Shown here: positions 52,168-60,942 of the stretch, piece after piece
Layout of the letters: each line of letters begins with the position of its first letter
Position numbering within the stretch: position 1 is the first letter of the stretch
NCBI RefSeq assembly: GCF_014695975.1
Contig: NZ_JACJPI010000010.1
Location: 32,075 to 96,074 of the forward strand
DNA length: 64,000 nucleotides
DNA from: Leptolyngbya sp. FACHB-321
GTDB lineage: Bacteria > Cyanobacteriota > Cyanobacteriia > Leptolyngbyales > Leptolyngbyaceae
Direction of reading: 5' to 3'
Notes under the pieces: model-generated
What the model saw: the letters and a program-made list of their open reading frames with translations, nothing else
What the model was told of the DNA's origin: nothing
The model's database searches: none
Program-made: the position numbers and the translations under genes

Positions 52168-52791
52168 ATGGTTCAAGCTTTAGAACGATCGCTAACCTTT
52201 GACGAGTTTTTGGCGTCTTACCCTGACGACGAAAACCTGTACGAATTAATGAATGGAGCCGTTGTTCCAGTGAAGCCAACTGGTCCGCACGGGCGTGTCT
52301 CAGCTTTTGTTCTGCGTAAACTCATAGTAGAAGTGGAGAAAGAAGACCTGCCTTTCTTCATCCCTCAAACTTGCTATGTCAAGCCACAGTCTGACAAAGC
52401 GGGGTACTTGCCAGATTTGGTGGTGCTAGACGAGCGCACGATCGACGAGGACCCTCGTTGGCAGAAGGAATCAACCATCTCCAAGGGAACCTCCGCCCAA
52501 CTCGTCATCGAGATCACCAGCAGCAATTGGCGTGACGACTATGAGCGTAAGCTGCCAGATTACGAAGAAATGGGCATCGCTGAATACTGGATTATCGATT
52601 ATCTTGCGCTTGGGGCTAGTCGCCATATCGGTTCTCCGAAGCAGCCGTTAATCACGGTGTACCAGTTGCTTGATGGCGAGTATCAGTTCATGCAGTTTCG
52701 TGGTACTGAGCCAGTACGATCGCAGGTGTTTCCAAACTTGAGCTTGTCAGTTGACGACATTCTTGCAGCCTTGCAGCCGCGCCCAAAGTAA
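52168..52791 (+). CDS. Uma2-family endonuclease-fold protein
   Basis: This 207-residue protein is a typical cyanobacterial Uma2 (DUF820) protein with a PD-(D/E)XK fold: LTFDEFLASYPDDENLYELM, YLPDLVVLDE (catalytic Asp), LVIEITSSNWRDDYERKLPD (Glu and Lys) and MGIAEYWIIDYLAL. Cyanobacteria carry many paralogues with unknown roles. ATG 52168 is chosen since the family starts with 'MVQALE..LTFDEF'; the upstream frame to 52006 is not conserved-looking. Confidence 0.88.
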   Translation: MVQALERSLTFDEFLASYPDDENLYELMNGAVVPVKPTGPHGRVSAFVLRKLIVEVEKEDLPFFIPQTCYVKPQSDKAGYLPDLVVLDERTIDEDPRWQKESTISKGTSAQLVIEITSSNWRDDYERKLPDYEEMGIAEYWIIDYLALGASRHIGSPKQPLITVYQLLDGEYQFMQFRGTEPVRSQVFPNLSLSVDDILAALQPRPK

Positions 52792-53089
52792 CAAAGTGCT
52801 GTTTTGCTGACTCCTTTGAGTGCCTGACCAAGTTTCAATCGCTTGGTGATTAAGTACCAGGAGCATTACTTCATTAGGGGGTGGGTTAAGCTCAGCAGAG
52901 CGGCCACCCACTCCACTGGTCTGCAAAACTGTGTTTGAAGCTTGTCACCTCATACGGCTCCTCAACCACTAGGTGCTTGTCATGCATACTGACATGAGCT
53001 TGATCGTAGCAGTGCTGATGCATCAACATCAGCTTTGCCCACTTGTACAGCAGCGTTCAGTTTGAATTAGCCGTTGGACCTTCTTTAGC
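52792..53089. other. Intergenic region
   Basis: Nothing recognisable lies between the converging Uma2 and PD-(D/E)XK-like genes. No obvious intrinsic terminator was found. Confidence 0.35.
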
Positions 53090-53695
53090 TTAATGAAGCT
53101 CGAGAAACGGTGCGGCTAAGGTTCCCAGTATTGAAGAGAGTTGAGTAATGTAATACTCGGAGAGATCGACTGACAGCAACTCTTCTTCCAGGCACATAAA
53201 CTTCCAGATCTCGCCTGTGGTGACAGCACCATAAATGGTCTGAGTTTGTCCTTGCGATCGATTAAAGTACTGCGCCCCTACCATTTGGGCTGCACACTGT
53301 CCTAAGCCGAGCTTAATGTCGCTTTTCTTTGCTTCCACTACAGTCAGCACAGGAGCACTGATTTCGAGTTGGTTCACTGAGTTACTGAGCACGAAGTCGC
53401 ACTCGCCTGTCAATCCCTTTTCGACGTTGACGTTAAGCGTGCTACCGGAAAAGTAGCTAATCCGATTCTTCAAGTGACGTCGTACGTCTAACAAAATCGG
53501 TGCCACAATAAGCTCCGAGCGTGCTTTTTCGGTGCCAATGTTGATAGCTAGTTCCAGGTAATCAGCCAGAAGTGACTTGAGTTTCTCTGAAGGTTCAATT
53601 GGTTGGATGTTGCTGAAAAGCCCAGAACGGTTTTCCAGATTGAGACTTAAGTCTTTGACTGCCTGTCCCAAGTTTTTGAAATCGCTGTAAGCCAT
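53090..53695 (-). CDS. PD-(D/E)XK-like nuclease-fold protein, paralogue 3
   Basis: This 201-residue intact homologue of the proteins at 33432-34031 and 34322-34621 shares GLTGECDFVLSNS, VLTVVEAKKSDIKLGLGQCA, AAQMVGAQYFNRSQG and IYGAVTTGEIWKFM. Asp in CDF and Glu-x-Lys in VEAKK fit a PD-(D/E)XK active site. The GLGQC motif after the Lys is shared by all three copies and looks family-specific. It sits in a debris-rich region with no partner gene, so it may act alone. Confidence 0.72.
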   Translation of the reverse strand: MAYSDFKNLGQAVKDLSLNLENRSGLFSNIQPIEPSEKLKSLLADYLELAINIGTEKARSELIVAPILLDVRRHLKNRISYFSGSTLNVNVEKGLTGECDFVLSNSVNQLEISAPVLTVVEAKKSDIKLGLGQCAAQMVGAQYFNRSQGQTQTIYGAVTTGEIWKFMCLEEELLSVDLSEYYITQLSSILGTLAAPFLELH

Positions 53696-53770
53696 GTTTG
53701 CTTTTCACTTATTACTAGGCAGTGGCATGCTCATTGTGTGGGCACTGACTTTAATTTCTAGCTTACTCCT

Positions 53771-53975
53771 CTAAGCGCTTTCCTCCCAGTCGTGTTCACG
53801 ATCAAGGTCTTGCAGAGACTCGTAGGTTAAGTTACCGTCGCTATAACTGCCGTCTGGTTTGCGTTCCAGGGTAAACCCGTCTGTGGTACGCACCCGTTGC
53901 GGCTCGACTACGATTTCCAGGTCTTGTAGCCACTCTGCTAGATGAAGCTCACACCAACTGCTCACGCGAGGTGGT
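53771..53975 (-). pseudogene. C-terminal fragment of a small gene cut by the IS200/IS605 element
   Basis: About 65 residues (SSWCELHLAEWLQDLEIVVE, RVRTTDGFTLERKPDGSYSD, YESLQDLDREHDWEESA) look like real protein, but the frame continues upstream only as antiframe of the TnpB 3' end. The element therefore probably inserted here and separated this tail from its start. The family is not recognised. Confidence 0.45.
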
Positions 53976-55325
53976 GGTGTCGGTGCTAACCTGAAGATTG
54001 CGAGTCCACAGATCACACAAACAAGCCCAGCTTCTAGGCGAGTGGCGGGAACTTTTGCCCGACCACTCCTCACTGTCCTTGCGGCAAGTGAGCTTAAGAA
54101 GGCCTCTGGCAGCAATATTCTGGGAACCGTTCAGATCGCAGTTATAGCGCTTGCCAGAGGCAAATTTTGCTAGAGCGTAATTCTTAGAATCACGCTTGAC
54201 TACTCCAGAGCCGTCATACGCCAGCTTGGAGGTATAGGCAGCAACGACATCAATTGTCTTACCGCCCACCTCTTGCCACTTCAGTTCGGTGTAATCGTGA
54301 ATCATTGCCTTGAGCCAGCCGTGGAAGCGTTGACGCAAGTTGGAGCCTTTTCGCCCACCTTTTGCCTTCCAGCCCTTGAGATGCTCAAAGACAATAGCCC
54401 CAGCATTAAACTGCTTGGCAATATTCACAATTCGCTTAGAAACAATGTGAGCAATTTGCTGGTTAATATTCCGGCATTTGCGATAGGTGTTAGAGCAGAA
54501 GCCTTTCTGAAGCCTTCCACCCTTACCCATCGTTTTACTTGCTCTGACTGACACCGATTTCAGTCGCTTGTCCCTACGGTCTATGTCTCTTCCGGGGTGA
54601 ATGAATTCACGCCAGATTACAGTACCGTCAAAGGTAACAACTGAAACCGTTGCCGTCGTGTTAATCCCCAAATCAACGGCAACCACATTGTAATCGGGTT
54701 GTCGCTTCTCTGGGTGGCACTCAAAGGGTACAGAGAGATGGCAGGCTTGCTCGTTGAAAATGAGCGAAGGAGACAACTGTTTGTTACTGTCTACCGTGTG
54801 TCGTTCTCTCAATCCTGAGATGTGAACATTTGTCCAAACCCAGTCTGTGCCAGTGAAAACCTTGATCTCGATTTGGTCGTGCCCGTGCAGTTTGTAGCAC
54901 TGCCCCCGATACAGCGCTGGGTAGCACCCAGCATTGGCAGTAAGAATGGGCGGTTTAGCATCTCGCCTGCCGCGAACGCCTGATTGCCACTCCTGGTAGC
55001 GAGTGACAAAGCTGCTAACTTGACCGACAGCGAAGGCAATTGCAGCCCGACGATAGTAACTAGGAAACTTGCGAAATACTCGGTCAATAGATGCGTATTT
55101 CACATTTGGATTTTGGACGGTTTGATGCACTAACCGCTCTACCGCAGGGATAACATTCTTGCTAGATAACCCGCCCAATTCTTTCCAGTGAGTGAAAACT
55201 ACGCTCACCAAATGCCTGCACAAACGACGATAAACCTTCACCGTTTTGTCGAACAGCAATCGCTGTACCGCCGTTGGGTTAAGGCTCCATTTGTCAGTGC
55301 GAATGATGGGTTTTCGGGTTGGCAT
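53949..55325 (-). CDS. tnpB: IS200/IS605-type TnpB RNA-guided nuclease, zinc-ribbon-less
   Basis: This 458-residue TnpB has a RuvC active site: Asp in VAVDLGINTTATVSV, Glu in AIVFEHLKGWKAKG, Asp in RYNCDLNGSQNIAARG. The N-terminal part is basic and helical as in other TnpB. Where most TnpB have a four-cysteine zinc ribbon between the last two motifs, this protein reads TSKLAYDGSGVVKRDSKNYA with no cysteine pairs. A strong hairpin lies in the 3' end (54040-54068), where the guide (omega) RNA of such elements is usually encoded. TnpA is divergent, 35 bases away. The last 30 residues after SEEWSGKSS may be read-through past the functional end. Confidence 0.88.
   Translation of the reverse strand: MPTRKPIIRTDKWSLNPTAVQRLLFDKTVKVYRRLCRHLVSVVFTHWKELGGLSSKNVIPAVERLVHQTVQNPNVKYASIDRVFRKFPSYYRRAAIAFAVGQVSSFVTRYQEWQSGVRGRRDAKPPILTANAGCYPALYRGQCYKLHGHDQIEIKVFTGTDWVWTNVHISGLRERHTVDSNKQLSPSLIFNEQACHLSVPFECHPEKRQPDYNVVAVDLGINTTATVSVVTFDGTVIWREFIHPGRDIDRRDKRLKSVSVRASKTMGKGGRLQKGFCSNTYRKCRNINQQIAHIVSKRIVNIAKQFNAGAIVFEHLKGWKAKGGRKGSNLRQRFHGWLKAMIHDYTELKWQEVGGKTIDVVAAYTSKLAYDGSGVVKRDSKNYALAKFASGKRYNCDLNGSQNIAARGLLKLTCRKDSEEWSGKSSRHSPRSWACLCDLWTRNLQVSTDTTTSREQLV
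54040..54068 (-). ncRNA. Hairpin in tnpB 3' end, likely part of the omega-RNA/right end
   Basis: GAGTGG-C-GGG (54040-54049) pairs with CCC-GA-CCACTC (54058-54068), a 9-pair stem with a small internal loop, inside the 3' end of tnpB. In IS200/IS605 elements this place holds the transposon-end hairpin recognised by TnpA and the scaffold of the guide RNA. The exact RNA limits are not visible. Confidence 0.5.
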
Positions 55326-55360
55326 AGAACAATTGTATCAGCATAGTGATTGCTTTGACA

Positions 55361-55774
55361 ATGAAGCTTAAGCCTTACGGTCACGGCTTTGGGGCACTCA
55401 ACATTCACATAGTGTTTGTTACGAAATACCGTCATCCCGTCATCACGGCAGAGATTGAATCAAGGCTGAAATCAATAATGGCGAAGCTTTGTGAAACTCA
55501 AAAATGCACGTTATTGGAGTGCAAAGCAGATGTAGGCAGTAACGACCAGATTCACTTGCTGGTTGAGATGGCTCCTGACATTGCTCTGTCTAAGCTCGTC
55601 AACATCCTCAAAACAATCATCAGTAGGGAAATTCGGAAAGAATTTCGAGACTTTCTGAAACACTATTACTGGAAACCTGTCTTTTGGAAAAGGGGCTATG
55701 GGTTTGTTTCGGTTGGCGGTGTGCCCCTGAAAACCCTGAAGGAGTACATCGAGCACCAGGGCTACAATGATTAA
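55361..55774 (+). CDS. tnpA: IS200/IS605 TnpA (Y1 HUH transposase), altered HUH motif
   Basis: This 137-residue transposase has the family layout: HIVFVTKYRHPVI near the start, IALSKLVNILKTIISREIRK, YYWKPVFWKRGYGFVSVGG and the C-terminal helix KTLKEYIEHQG that carries the catalytic Tyr. The metal motif, normally D-H-V-H-L-L, reads NDQIHLLVEM, so the first His is replaced by Gln. This may lower or abolish activity. ATG 55361 (MKLKPYGHGFG) is preferred over GTG 55346. It is divergent from tnpB. Confidence 0.88.
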   Translation: MKLKPYGHGFGALNIHIVFVTKYRHPVITAEIESRLKSIMAKLCETQKCTLLECKADVGSNDQIHLLVEMAPDIALSKLVNILKTIISREIRKEFRDFLKHYYWKPVFWKRGYGFVSVGGVPLKTLKEYIEHQGYND

Positions 55775-55849
55775 TCGATTGGCAACGCCGCTGCGCTCCA
55801 TTGCCACGCCTTAACCCCTACCTGCTACGCGAGGATGGGGGAATGCAGG

Positions 55850-55963
55850 CTAATCCTGTTCAAACAGCCGGTCTAGGTGCTTGTTTCGTTCCGCTTCTGC
55901 TGCTGGCTTTGTTTTGCCCTTCCAGTCAGCTTGACCGTTAATCAACCTGTGTGGCGTTGCCAT
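55850..55963 (-). CDS. Possible 37-residue basic/acidic peptide gene
   Basis: A short frame with a start ATG at 55961-55963 encodes MATPHRLINGQADWKGKTKP and ends NKHLDRLFEQD. Charged composition and position 81 bases downstream of the nucleotidyltransferase gene on the same strand make it plausible, but there is no family match and no clear ribosome-binding site. It may equally be the cut-off N-terminus of the small gene interrupted by the IS200/IS605 element. Confidence 0.3.
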   Translation of the reverse strand: MATPHRLINGQADWKGKTKPAAEAERNKHLDRLFEQD

Positions 55964-56043
55964 GCCGTTCCATCCTTTGTGGCGCGTCTGAGAGCACGCT
56001 GACGGAGCATTAGAGAGACGGTAGGGAGAGAGGGAGGGGTATG

Positions 56044-56898
56044 TTACGGTTCTGTCGTCAGTCCCGCTGCCACGATCGCTTGACTGAGTGCTTCTGTAAG
56101 TCCCAGTGCGTCTGACCACTGGAACAGGTAATCGAAGTCTAAGGTTTCTCCCTGTACTTTGAGGACTCCCAGTACGTCCCGCCACTGTTTCTCTGACTGT
56201 GAACGCTGTCGCCACAGCAGTTTTGCTAACACCAGGTCTTCAGGAGAGGCAACCCAGAACTGCTGGTTGTCCGTCTCACCAAAGGACTCCAGACGCCGCC
56301 GCTCCATTTTTGAGCGGTCGAAAGGCGTGTCCGAGTTCAAGACAAGGTCAGCATTGAGCACCATTGTCATGTGCGTCACGCTGAAGGTTTGCCCCTGTCC
56401 GGCTTGCAACTCTTCGATTGCGCCAGGTGGACAATAGAAACCGGACGTTTCTAAAGCGACGACTAACAACGTCAGCTGCTCACGCTGCAAGTTAATGACT
56501 ACGTCCAGATCACGCGTTGTTCGTGGTTCACCGTAAAGAATCGCCGCTACGCCGCCTGTAATATAATACGGTATGTTGAATTGCTCAAAAATAGGGTGGA
56601 GTAATTGTGCGATCGCGCTCGGGTCTTGCACCCACATGGTTGTGTCTCCGTCCGTTGGTGTAAGCTCTGGTGCCCACTTGTCACCTAGTACCGCTTGGGC
56701 AAAGTAACGGTTAATTTCTACTGGTCGTGACTTCTGAATGCTTCGTAAAGACAACTTTTTTGCCCACTGGATCAGACGCGCAGCCATGTTCCAACGATCT
56801 CGGTTTGACTTCTGCCGCAGCAACGCAAACTCATACACGTCAGTCTCAAGACTGGTGTCACTGGCTTGAGGTTGGTACCCTGGTTTGACTGTTACCAC
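56044..56898 (-). CDS. MNT-type nucleotidyltransferase protein
   Basis: This 284-residue protein has a nucleotidyltransferase core: IPYYITGGVAAILYGEPRTT followed by RDLDVVINL, the GG...DxD motif that binds metal and NTP. A later VLNADLVLNSDTPFDRSKME and ASPEDLVLAKLLW resemble AbiEii/antitoxin-type NTases and related DUFs. The N-terminal 100 residues are of another kind (TDVYEFALLRQKSNRDRWNM). It could be the toxin-like half of a two-gene system, but no AbiEi-like partner is adjacent. Start at 56898 with MVTVKPGYQPQ. Confidence 0.75.
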   Translation of the reverse strand: MVTVKPGYQPQASDTSLETDVYEFALLRQKSNRDRWNMAARLIQWAKKLSLRSIQKSRPVEINRYFAQAVLGDKWAPELTPTDGDTTMWVQDPSAIAQLLHPIFEQFNIPYYITGGVAAILYGEPRTTRDLDVVINLQREQLTLLVVALETSGFYCPPGAIEELQAGQGQTFSVTHMTMVLNADLVLNSDTPFDRSKMERRRLESFGETDNQQFWVASPEDLVLAKLLWRQRSQSEKQWRDVLGVLKVQGETLDFDYLFQWSDALGLTEALSQAIVAAGLTTEP

Positions 56899-56975
56899 GT
56901 CTTGTCTGTAAAGAGTTGAGGAGACGGCTGCTGCACTTTGTGGTTAGTCTAACCTAGCTTGAGACCGGAAAAACT

Positions 56976-57191
56976 CTACTCCCCGTGAGGAGAGTAAGGA
57001 GAAGTCCGTATCCTTGAGGACTGTATTGTGGGCAGTTTCGGCACAGTGCCGCTGTTGTCAGCCTGTGCCGCTCGAAGCTTTTGACTTAAGCGCTTGAGTT
57101 GTTTTCGTTTGTGACGGGCGCGGGCAGAGGCATTGGACTGCCCTTTCTGCTGTTTCTGTCCAGACGTTTTCCAGTTGCTGTGCTGTGCCAT
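56976..57191 (-). CDS. Small very basic hypothetical protein
   Basis: This 71-residue protein is rich in Lys, Arg, Gln and Ser (SGQKQQKGQSNASARARHKR, KQLKRLSQKLRAAQ). Basic short proteins of this kind bind nucleic acid, but there is no known domain. It lies upstream of the nucleotidyltransferase gene on the same strand (77 bases from it) and next to the IS701-type element. Low complexity makes the call moderate. Confidence 0.45.
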   Translation of the reverse strand: MAQHSNWKTSGQKQQKGQSNASARARHKRKQLKRLSQKLRAAQADNSGTVPKLPTIQSSRIRTSPYSPHGE

Positions 57192-57284
57192 GTGTGAGCC
57201 TCTAATGCCGCCCCTCTGGCACGTCAGTGCAACCGACAGCCTGGAGTGCTATATTTTGGCTTGCCCATGCCCTACCATCTCGAG

Positions 57285-58713
57285 TTATCCCTCTTTTGTT
57301 ACTTTAAGGAGAGCAAATTAAGCTAGAAGTAGCTGTGTCGAAGTTGAAATCATGACGCTCAGACACCCCGTTGCGACAGTGGGCTTCGTTGACGAGTATT
57401 GCTTGTTATACCGTTCGGTTTTTGACGATGTGCGTTCCTACGAATGCTTCAAGTGGCTCCATGTGGGAATGATCAGCGCTCTAGCACGCAAAACACTACC
57501 GGAGATTGCCAAACGCATTGGACTGAAAGACGGACAAAGTTTGCATCACTTTTTGCGCGATGCGGTGTGGGACGTGGCTCAAGTTAGAGCCATTCGATTA
57601 CAGCTGATTCGCCAACAAATTGGCACGAGCCCCATTACTCTGTGCATTGATGAAACGGGTGATGTGAAGAAAGGGGAAGCCACCGACTATGTGGCCAAGC
57701 AATACATTGGCAACTTGGGCAAGACTGCAAAGGGGATGGTCAGCGTCAATGCGTATGCGGTAGTCGAGGGCATCACGTAGCCGCTGCTATGCAAAATCTA
57801 CAAACCAAAAGCTCGACTCAAAGTCTCAGACGAGTACCAGAGCAAACCCCAGATCGCGATTGGGCTGATGCAGCAGATCAAAGCTTTAGGGTTTGCCATT
57901 AAGCGTGTGTTAGCGGACAGCTTGTATGGCGAAAGTGAAGCGGTGATCCGGTGTCTAGAGACGTTGCAATTGCCGTACATTGTGGCGATTCGCTCGAATC
58001 ATGGGGTGCTGATGGCGAAGGGGCAACGGGTGCGCTACAACTTTTGGCACGCCTATGACCAACCGCTGTCCGAGCATCCCACCGCACGACGACATCTGCG
58101 CGAAATCATTTTTGGACATCGCCGCAAAGTGCGGTACTACCAAATCACCAAGGGCAGCACATCAGCTCCCGACCAAGCCGCTAGCTGGTTCATCATGACA
58201 AATCTCGAGGGAGGTATCCTGTTAAGTGTTGCGACTCAATACAGTTTAAGAACCTGGATTGAATATGGGTTCAGACAGGTGAAGCAGGCATTGGGATGGC
58301 ATGATTATCGCTTAACTGATGACAACAGTATTGAGCGTTGGTGGGAGTTAGTGTTCAGCGCTTACTTGCTGGTGAGCCTACACGCTGAACAGTGCAAGCA
58401 GTACCAGCCACACTTAACCGCAACAGAAGCTGTCCCACCTCAGGTGCTGCCCTTTACTCACCATCCTGATTGGGCGTTAGGCATTACCTGGAAGAGTGCA
58501 TTGAACAATTTACGATTATTGCTGCAACCGTATTGGTATTGGGGGATGCTGGCAGTGTGGTTACAAGTTTTCCCCACACCTGGACTCAAACGAGGCTTAC
58601 ATCAGCTGATGGATTGGATGGATACCTTTCGCATCCTGCCCGTTCCCCAGCAACTGCTAGCTTGACGGGACTTGAACGACTTCTCTCTCCTTAAAGTAAC
58701 AAAAGAGGGATAA
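57285..58713 (+). mobile_element. IS701-type insertion sequence with perfect 29-bp ends
   Basis: Perfect 29-base inverted repeats lie at 57285-57313 (TTATCCCTCTTTTGTTAC...) and 58685-58713. They bracket one transposase frame (57352-58665). The element is 1429 bases. Immediate flanks (CGAG left, AACC right) do not match, so a target duplication is not visible, suggesting rearrangement after insertion or a different end definition. Confidence 0.93.
57352..58665 (+). pseudogene. IS701-family DDE transposase with an internal amber codon
   Basis: This 437-codon frame is interrupted once, by TAG at 57778-57780 in VVEGIT-stop-PLLCKIYKP; the family has a hydrophobic residue here (ITFPLLF or similar), so one TTG-to-TAG change explains it. 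Catalytic Asp residues are in TLCIDETGDVKKG and VLADSLYGES, and the Glu region in RTWIEYGFRQVKQALGWHDY. All else is intact, so the inactivation is recent. Ends are perfect. Confidence 0.88.
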
Positions 58714-58888
58714 AACCTTCGTTATTAGACGCTGCCGTTGATTGAGAAATGGCAGCGTTCCGGGTCATAAACCGGCTTGAAGAAAGCAATTTTGACTGTG
58801 CCCTCTCCTAAGTCCACTGTCCATGTGTCGCGACTCGTTTCGTTCCAGGTCATATCTGCTTGCCTCTGTTTTGCTTGCTCAGTCCGCT

Positions 58889-59425
58889 CTAGCTTTCTGG
58901 TAGCGTTTTACCGCAGTCGAGCCAGTACAGAAACCGCTTTGTTGCCTGTACTGCTAGCTTTGCCTCTGCAACAATTTCGTTGTCTACCTCTGTCTGAGCG
59001 CTGGTCTCCATGACGTGGCTGTCCAAGCGCCTCATGACTGCGAACTCGTACACCAGCAGCACACGCAGCACCCCAGGCGGCAGGTCGTTGCGACTGCTGG
59101 GCGGCAGGTTATAGGCCTCATAGAACAGCCGTGCTGACTGGTAGCCAAACCCGAGTCTATAAATGCTAGCAGTGACTTGAATGTACGCTTGCTGAGAGCC
59201 ACCTTTGCGCCGAATGGAGACGGTCAGAGCGTCCCTCATGTCTAATCGTTCAGTGGTCAGTGAAGCGAAGTTAGCAAGTACCGTTTCAACGGTCGGTAGC
59301 GGTCCAGGTGTTTTGGCTTTGCGCTTACTTTTCCCCTTAGGCGGCACTGGGGACGAGGAGGGGAGTCCCGGTAGCTGTAAGTTCAGCTGTTCGTCCGGCT
59401 CGGACGGCGGCGGTGTGGAACTCAT
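58889..59425 (-). CDS. Hypothetical plasmid protein with proline-rich N-terminus
   Basis: This 178-residue protein has a Pro/Ser-rich, then Lys-rich start (PSSSPVPPKGKSKRKAKTPG), then a helical body (TASIYRLGFGYQSARLFYEA, AVMRRLDSHVMETSAQTEVD). The family is not recognised. Its ATG lies 89 bases inside the 3' end of the upstream gene in another frame, so the two overlap. Base composition matches the relaxase and RNB genes, which suggests a backbone gene of the plasmid. Confidence 0.55.
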   Translation of the reverse strand: MSSTPPPSEPDEQLNLQLPGLPSSSPVPPKGKSKRKAKTPGPLPTVETVLANFASLTTERLDMRDALTVSIRRKGGSQQAYIQVTASIYRLGFGYQSARLFYEAYNLPPSSRNDLPPGVLRVLLVYEFAVMRRLDSHVMETSAQTEVDNEIVAEAKLAVQATKRFLYWLDCGKTLPES

Positions 59426-59831
59426 GCGCGAAAGTGCTCAAATCGAAGACAGAAGTACTATAACTCGCTGTGCCGTACTGTGCGATCGCTTGCAGCCCTT
59501 GCATGAGACAATTAAACCCGTACGGAAACATAAGAAACTGCTCTAGCAGTAGCGGTCTCAGGTAGCTGTGCCCTTCTGCCTGCGGGTAGGCCAGGAAGTG
59601 CAGCAGGATCAGCGTCCGATTATCGTCATTGTGATCGTAGAGCAGTTTGGCAAGCAGCGCCGTAAACGCACGTTCCCAGGTGGCTTTATAGCGCAAGTCA
59701 CCATAGCCTCTTACTTCCTGCTTAAACACCTGATCGTGTTGAGGTGTGCTTACTTGAGCGAACGCTTCTGTCACTGTATGCAGTGTTTGCCAGGTCTCAT
59801 AGGTCTTTGCTTTTAGCGCTGTGAGCTTCAT
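59337..59831 (-). CDS. Hypothetical plasmid protein
   Basis: This 164-residue protein is mostly helical (TYETWQTLHTVTEAFAQVST, RAFTALLAKLLYDHNDDNRT, LEQFLMFPYGFNCLMQGLQA) with no recognised domain. The last 30 residues (TAAVRAGRTAELTATGTPLL) are encoded by DNA that also encodes the start of the downstream protein, an 89-base overlap. ATG at 59829-59831. It probably forms an operon with the downstream gene. Confidence 0.6.
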   Translation of the reverse strand: MKLTALKAKTYETWQTLHTVTEAFAQVSTPQHDQVFKQEVRGYGDLRYKATWERAFTALLAKLLYDHNDDNRTLILLHFLAYPQAEGHSYLRPLLLEQFLMFPYGFNCLMQGLQAIAQYGTASYSTSVFDLSTFAHEFHTAAVRAGRTAELTATGTPLLVPSAA

Positions 59832-60033
59832 GTCTACGCTACATCTGTTGTCACTCGAGACAGTTTTCTTTATTCTACCAGCTCACCTGCTCTTGGGTTA
59901 GATTTGTTAACCAAGTCTGTCCGTCTCGGTCGTATACGAAAGCGGCTTTTGCTCTACTCTGATGTACTACATAACTATTCGTCTGTTGCGGTTGCGTTGA
60001 CTGTCATGGTTAATACGCCTCCGCTTAAGTGCG

Positions 60034-60822
60034 TTATTCACCGGCGTCCAGGTAATCCACATGCTCGTCTGCTGGTCTAAAGCCAGCAGTTTCCCAATGT
60101 TCATCGCAGTAGCGTCCGGCATACTCACCACAGGAGTACCGGACTGAGCCTTGTGCATAGCACTGCGAACACTTTTGGAGTTTGTAGGACTGTACCGCTG
60201 TCTCTAAGCTGCGCCAGCACTGCTCGCGGTACTCTGGAGCAAGTACTTTGCTAGCGAGTTCCTGAAGTTGTTTGCCCCATGTGTCGTCGCCAAGTGCCCG
60301 CATGACGTTGACTTGCCAGTCTGACTCAGGGTGCTTAATGGCTTGTTCACAGGCTGACAGTAGCGACGGTGGTGGCTCTTTCCACTCTGCGTGGTTGTTC
60401 ACACAGTTGAGGGTCTGAGCCACGACGGTTAACGCCTCACCAAAACGTTGAGCAAGAGCACCGCTTGCTCCTGCGTCACCCCAACTACTGAGTTGGTCTA
60501 CCAAGGCTATAGCCAGGGTATCCGCCGCTTTAATGTCTTGCATGTGCTCAAGCTCAAGCATGTCCACTGAGCGCTGCACGATCGCTTTAATCGTTAGCTC
60601 ATTTTGAACGTTCAGGTCAACGTGTCCTAAGTGAATTGCTACTTGCCCCAGCAGCGCTGTTATGTCGTAGCACAGGTTGTTAATTGGCTGTCGATCGGTG
60701 CCTTCACTAAGCACAAACTGTATGAAGACAGCACGAAAGGGAGACACCGTTTGAGCCGTATTCTCGTTGAGCACTGCTTGTAAGTGCCGCTGAAGCAGTT
60801 TTTGAGCGGTTTTTTTGTTCAT
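60034..60822 (-). CDS. Hypothetical protein with C-terminal zinc-finger-like cysteines
   Basis: From ATG 60822 this is a 262-residue helical protein whose C-terminus reads KCSQCYAQGSVRYSCGEYAG then RYCDEHW, a CxxC...C...CxxH pattern that could bind zinc. The family is not recognised. It heads a minus-strand set with the two hypothetical genes downstream (203-base gap), all of similar base composition. The frame from 60837 adds five residues from a TTG/CTG-like start; ATG is preferred. Confidence 0.6.
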   Translation of the reverse strand: MNKKTAQKLLQRHLQAVLNENTAQTVSPFRAVFIQFVLSEGTDRQPINNLCYDITALLGQVAIHLGHVDLNVQNELTIKAIVQRSVDMLELEHMQDIKAADTLAIALVDQLSSWGDAGASGALAQRFGEALTVVAQTLNCVNNHAEWKEPPPSLLSACEQAIKHPESDWQVNVMRALGDDTWGKQLQELASKVLAPEYREQCWRSLETAVQSYKLQKCSQCYAQGSVRYSCGEYAGRYCDEHWETAGFRPADEHVDYLDAGE

Positions 60823-60942
60823 AGTGGTGACGAGCAAAATTTGCCCTGCACTGAAAGCAGCGGTAGGGGAGACAGTGGAGGGAAGAGAGTCTCGATTTAG
60901 AAGGTATATTGGTTGCTGTGTTGTTCTACATCATGGTTCAAT

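Larger units (their letters stand above)
53985..55850. mobile_element. IS200/IS605-family element (divergent tnpA and tnpB)
   Basis: Divergent TnpA (Y1 HUH) and TnpB genes define the element. Ends are estimated: left by the hairpin at 54040-54068 in the tnpB 3' region, right by a GC-rich imperfect hairpin around 55813-55841 after tnpA (CCCCTACCT with AGGATGGGG). Such elements have no terminal inverted repeats, so precise ends cannot be set here. Insertion seems to have cut a small gene at about 53970. Confidence 0.65.
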
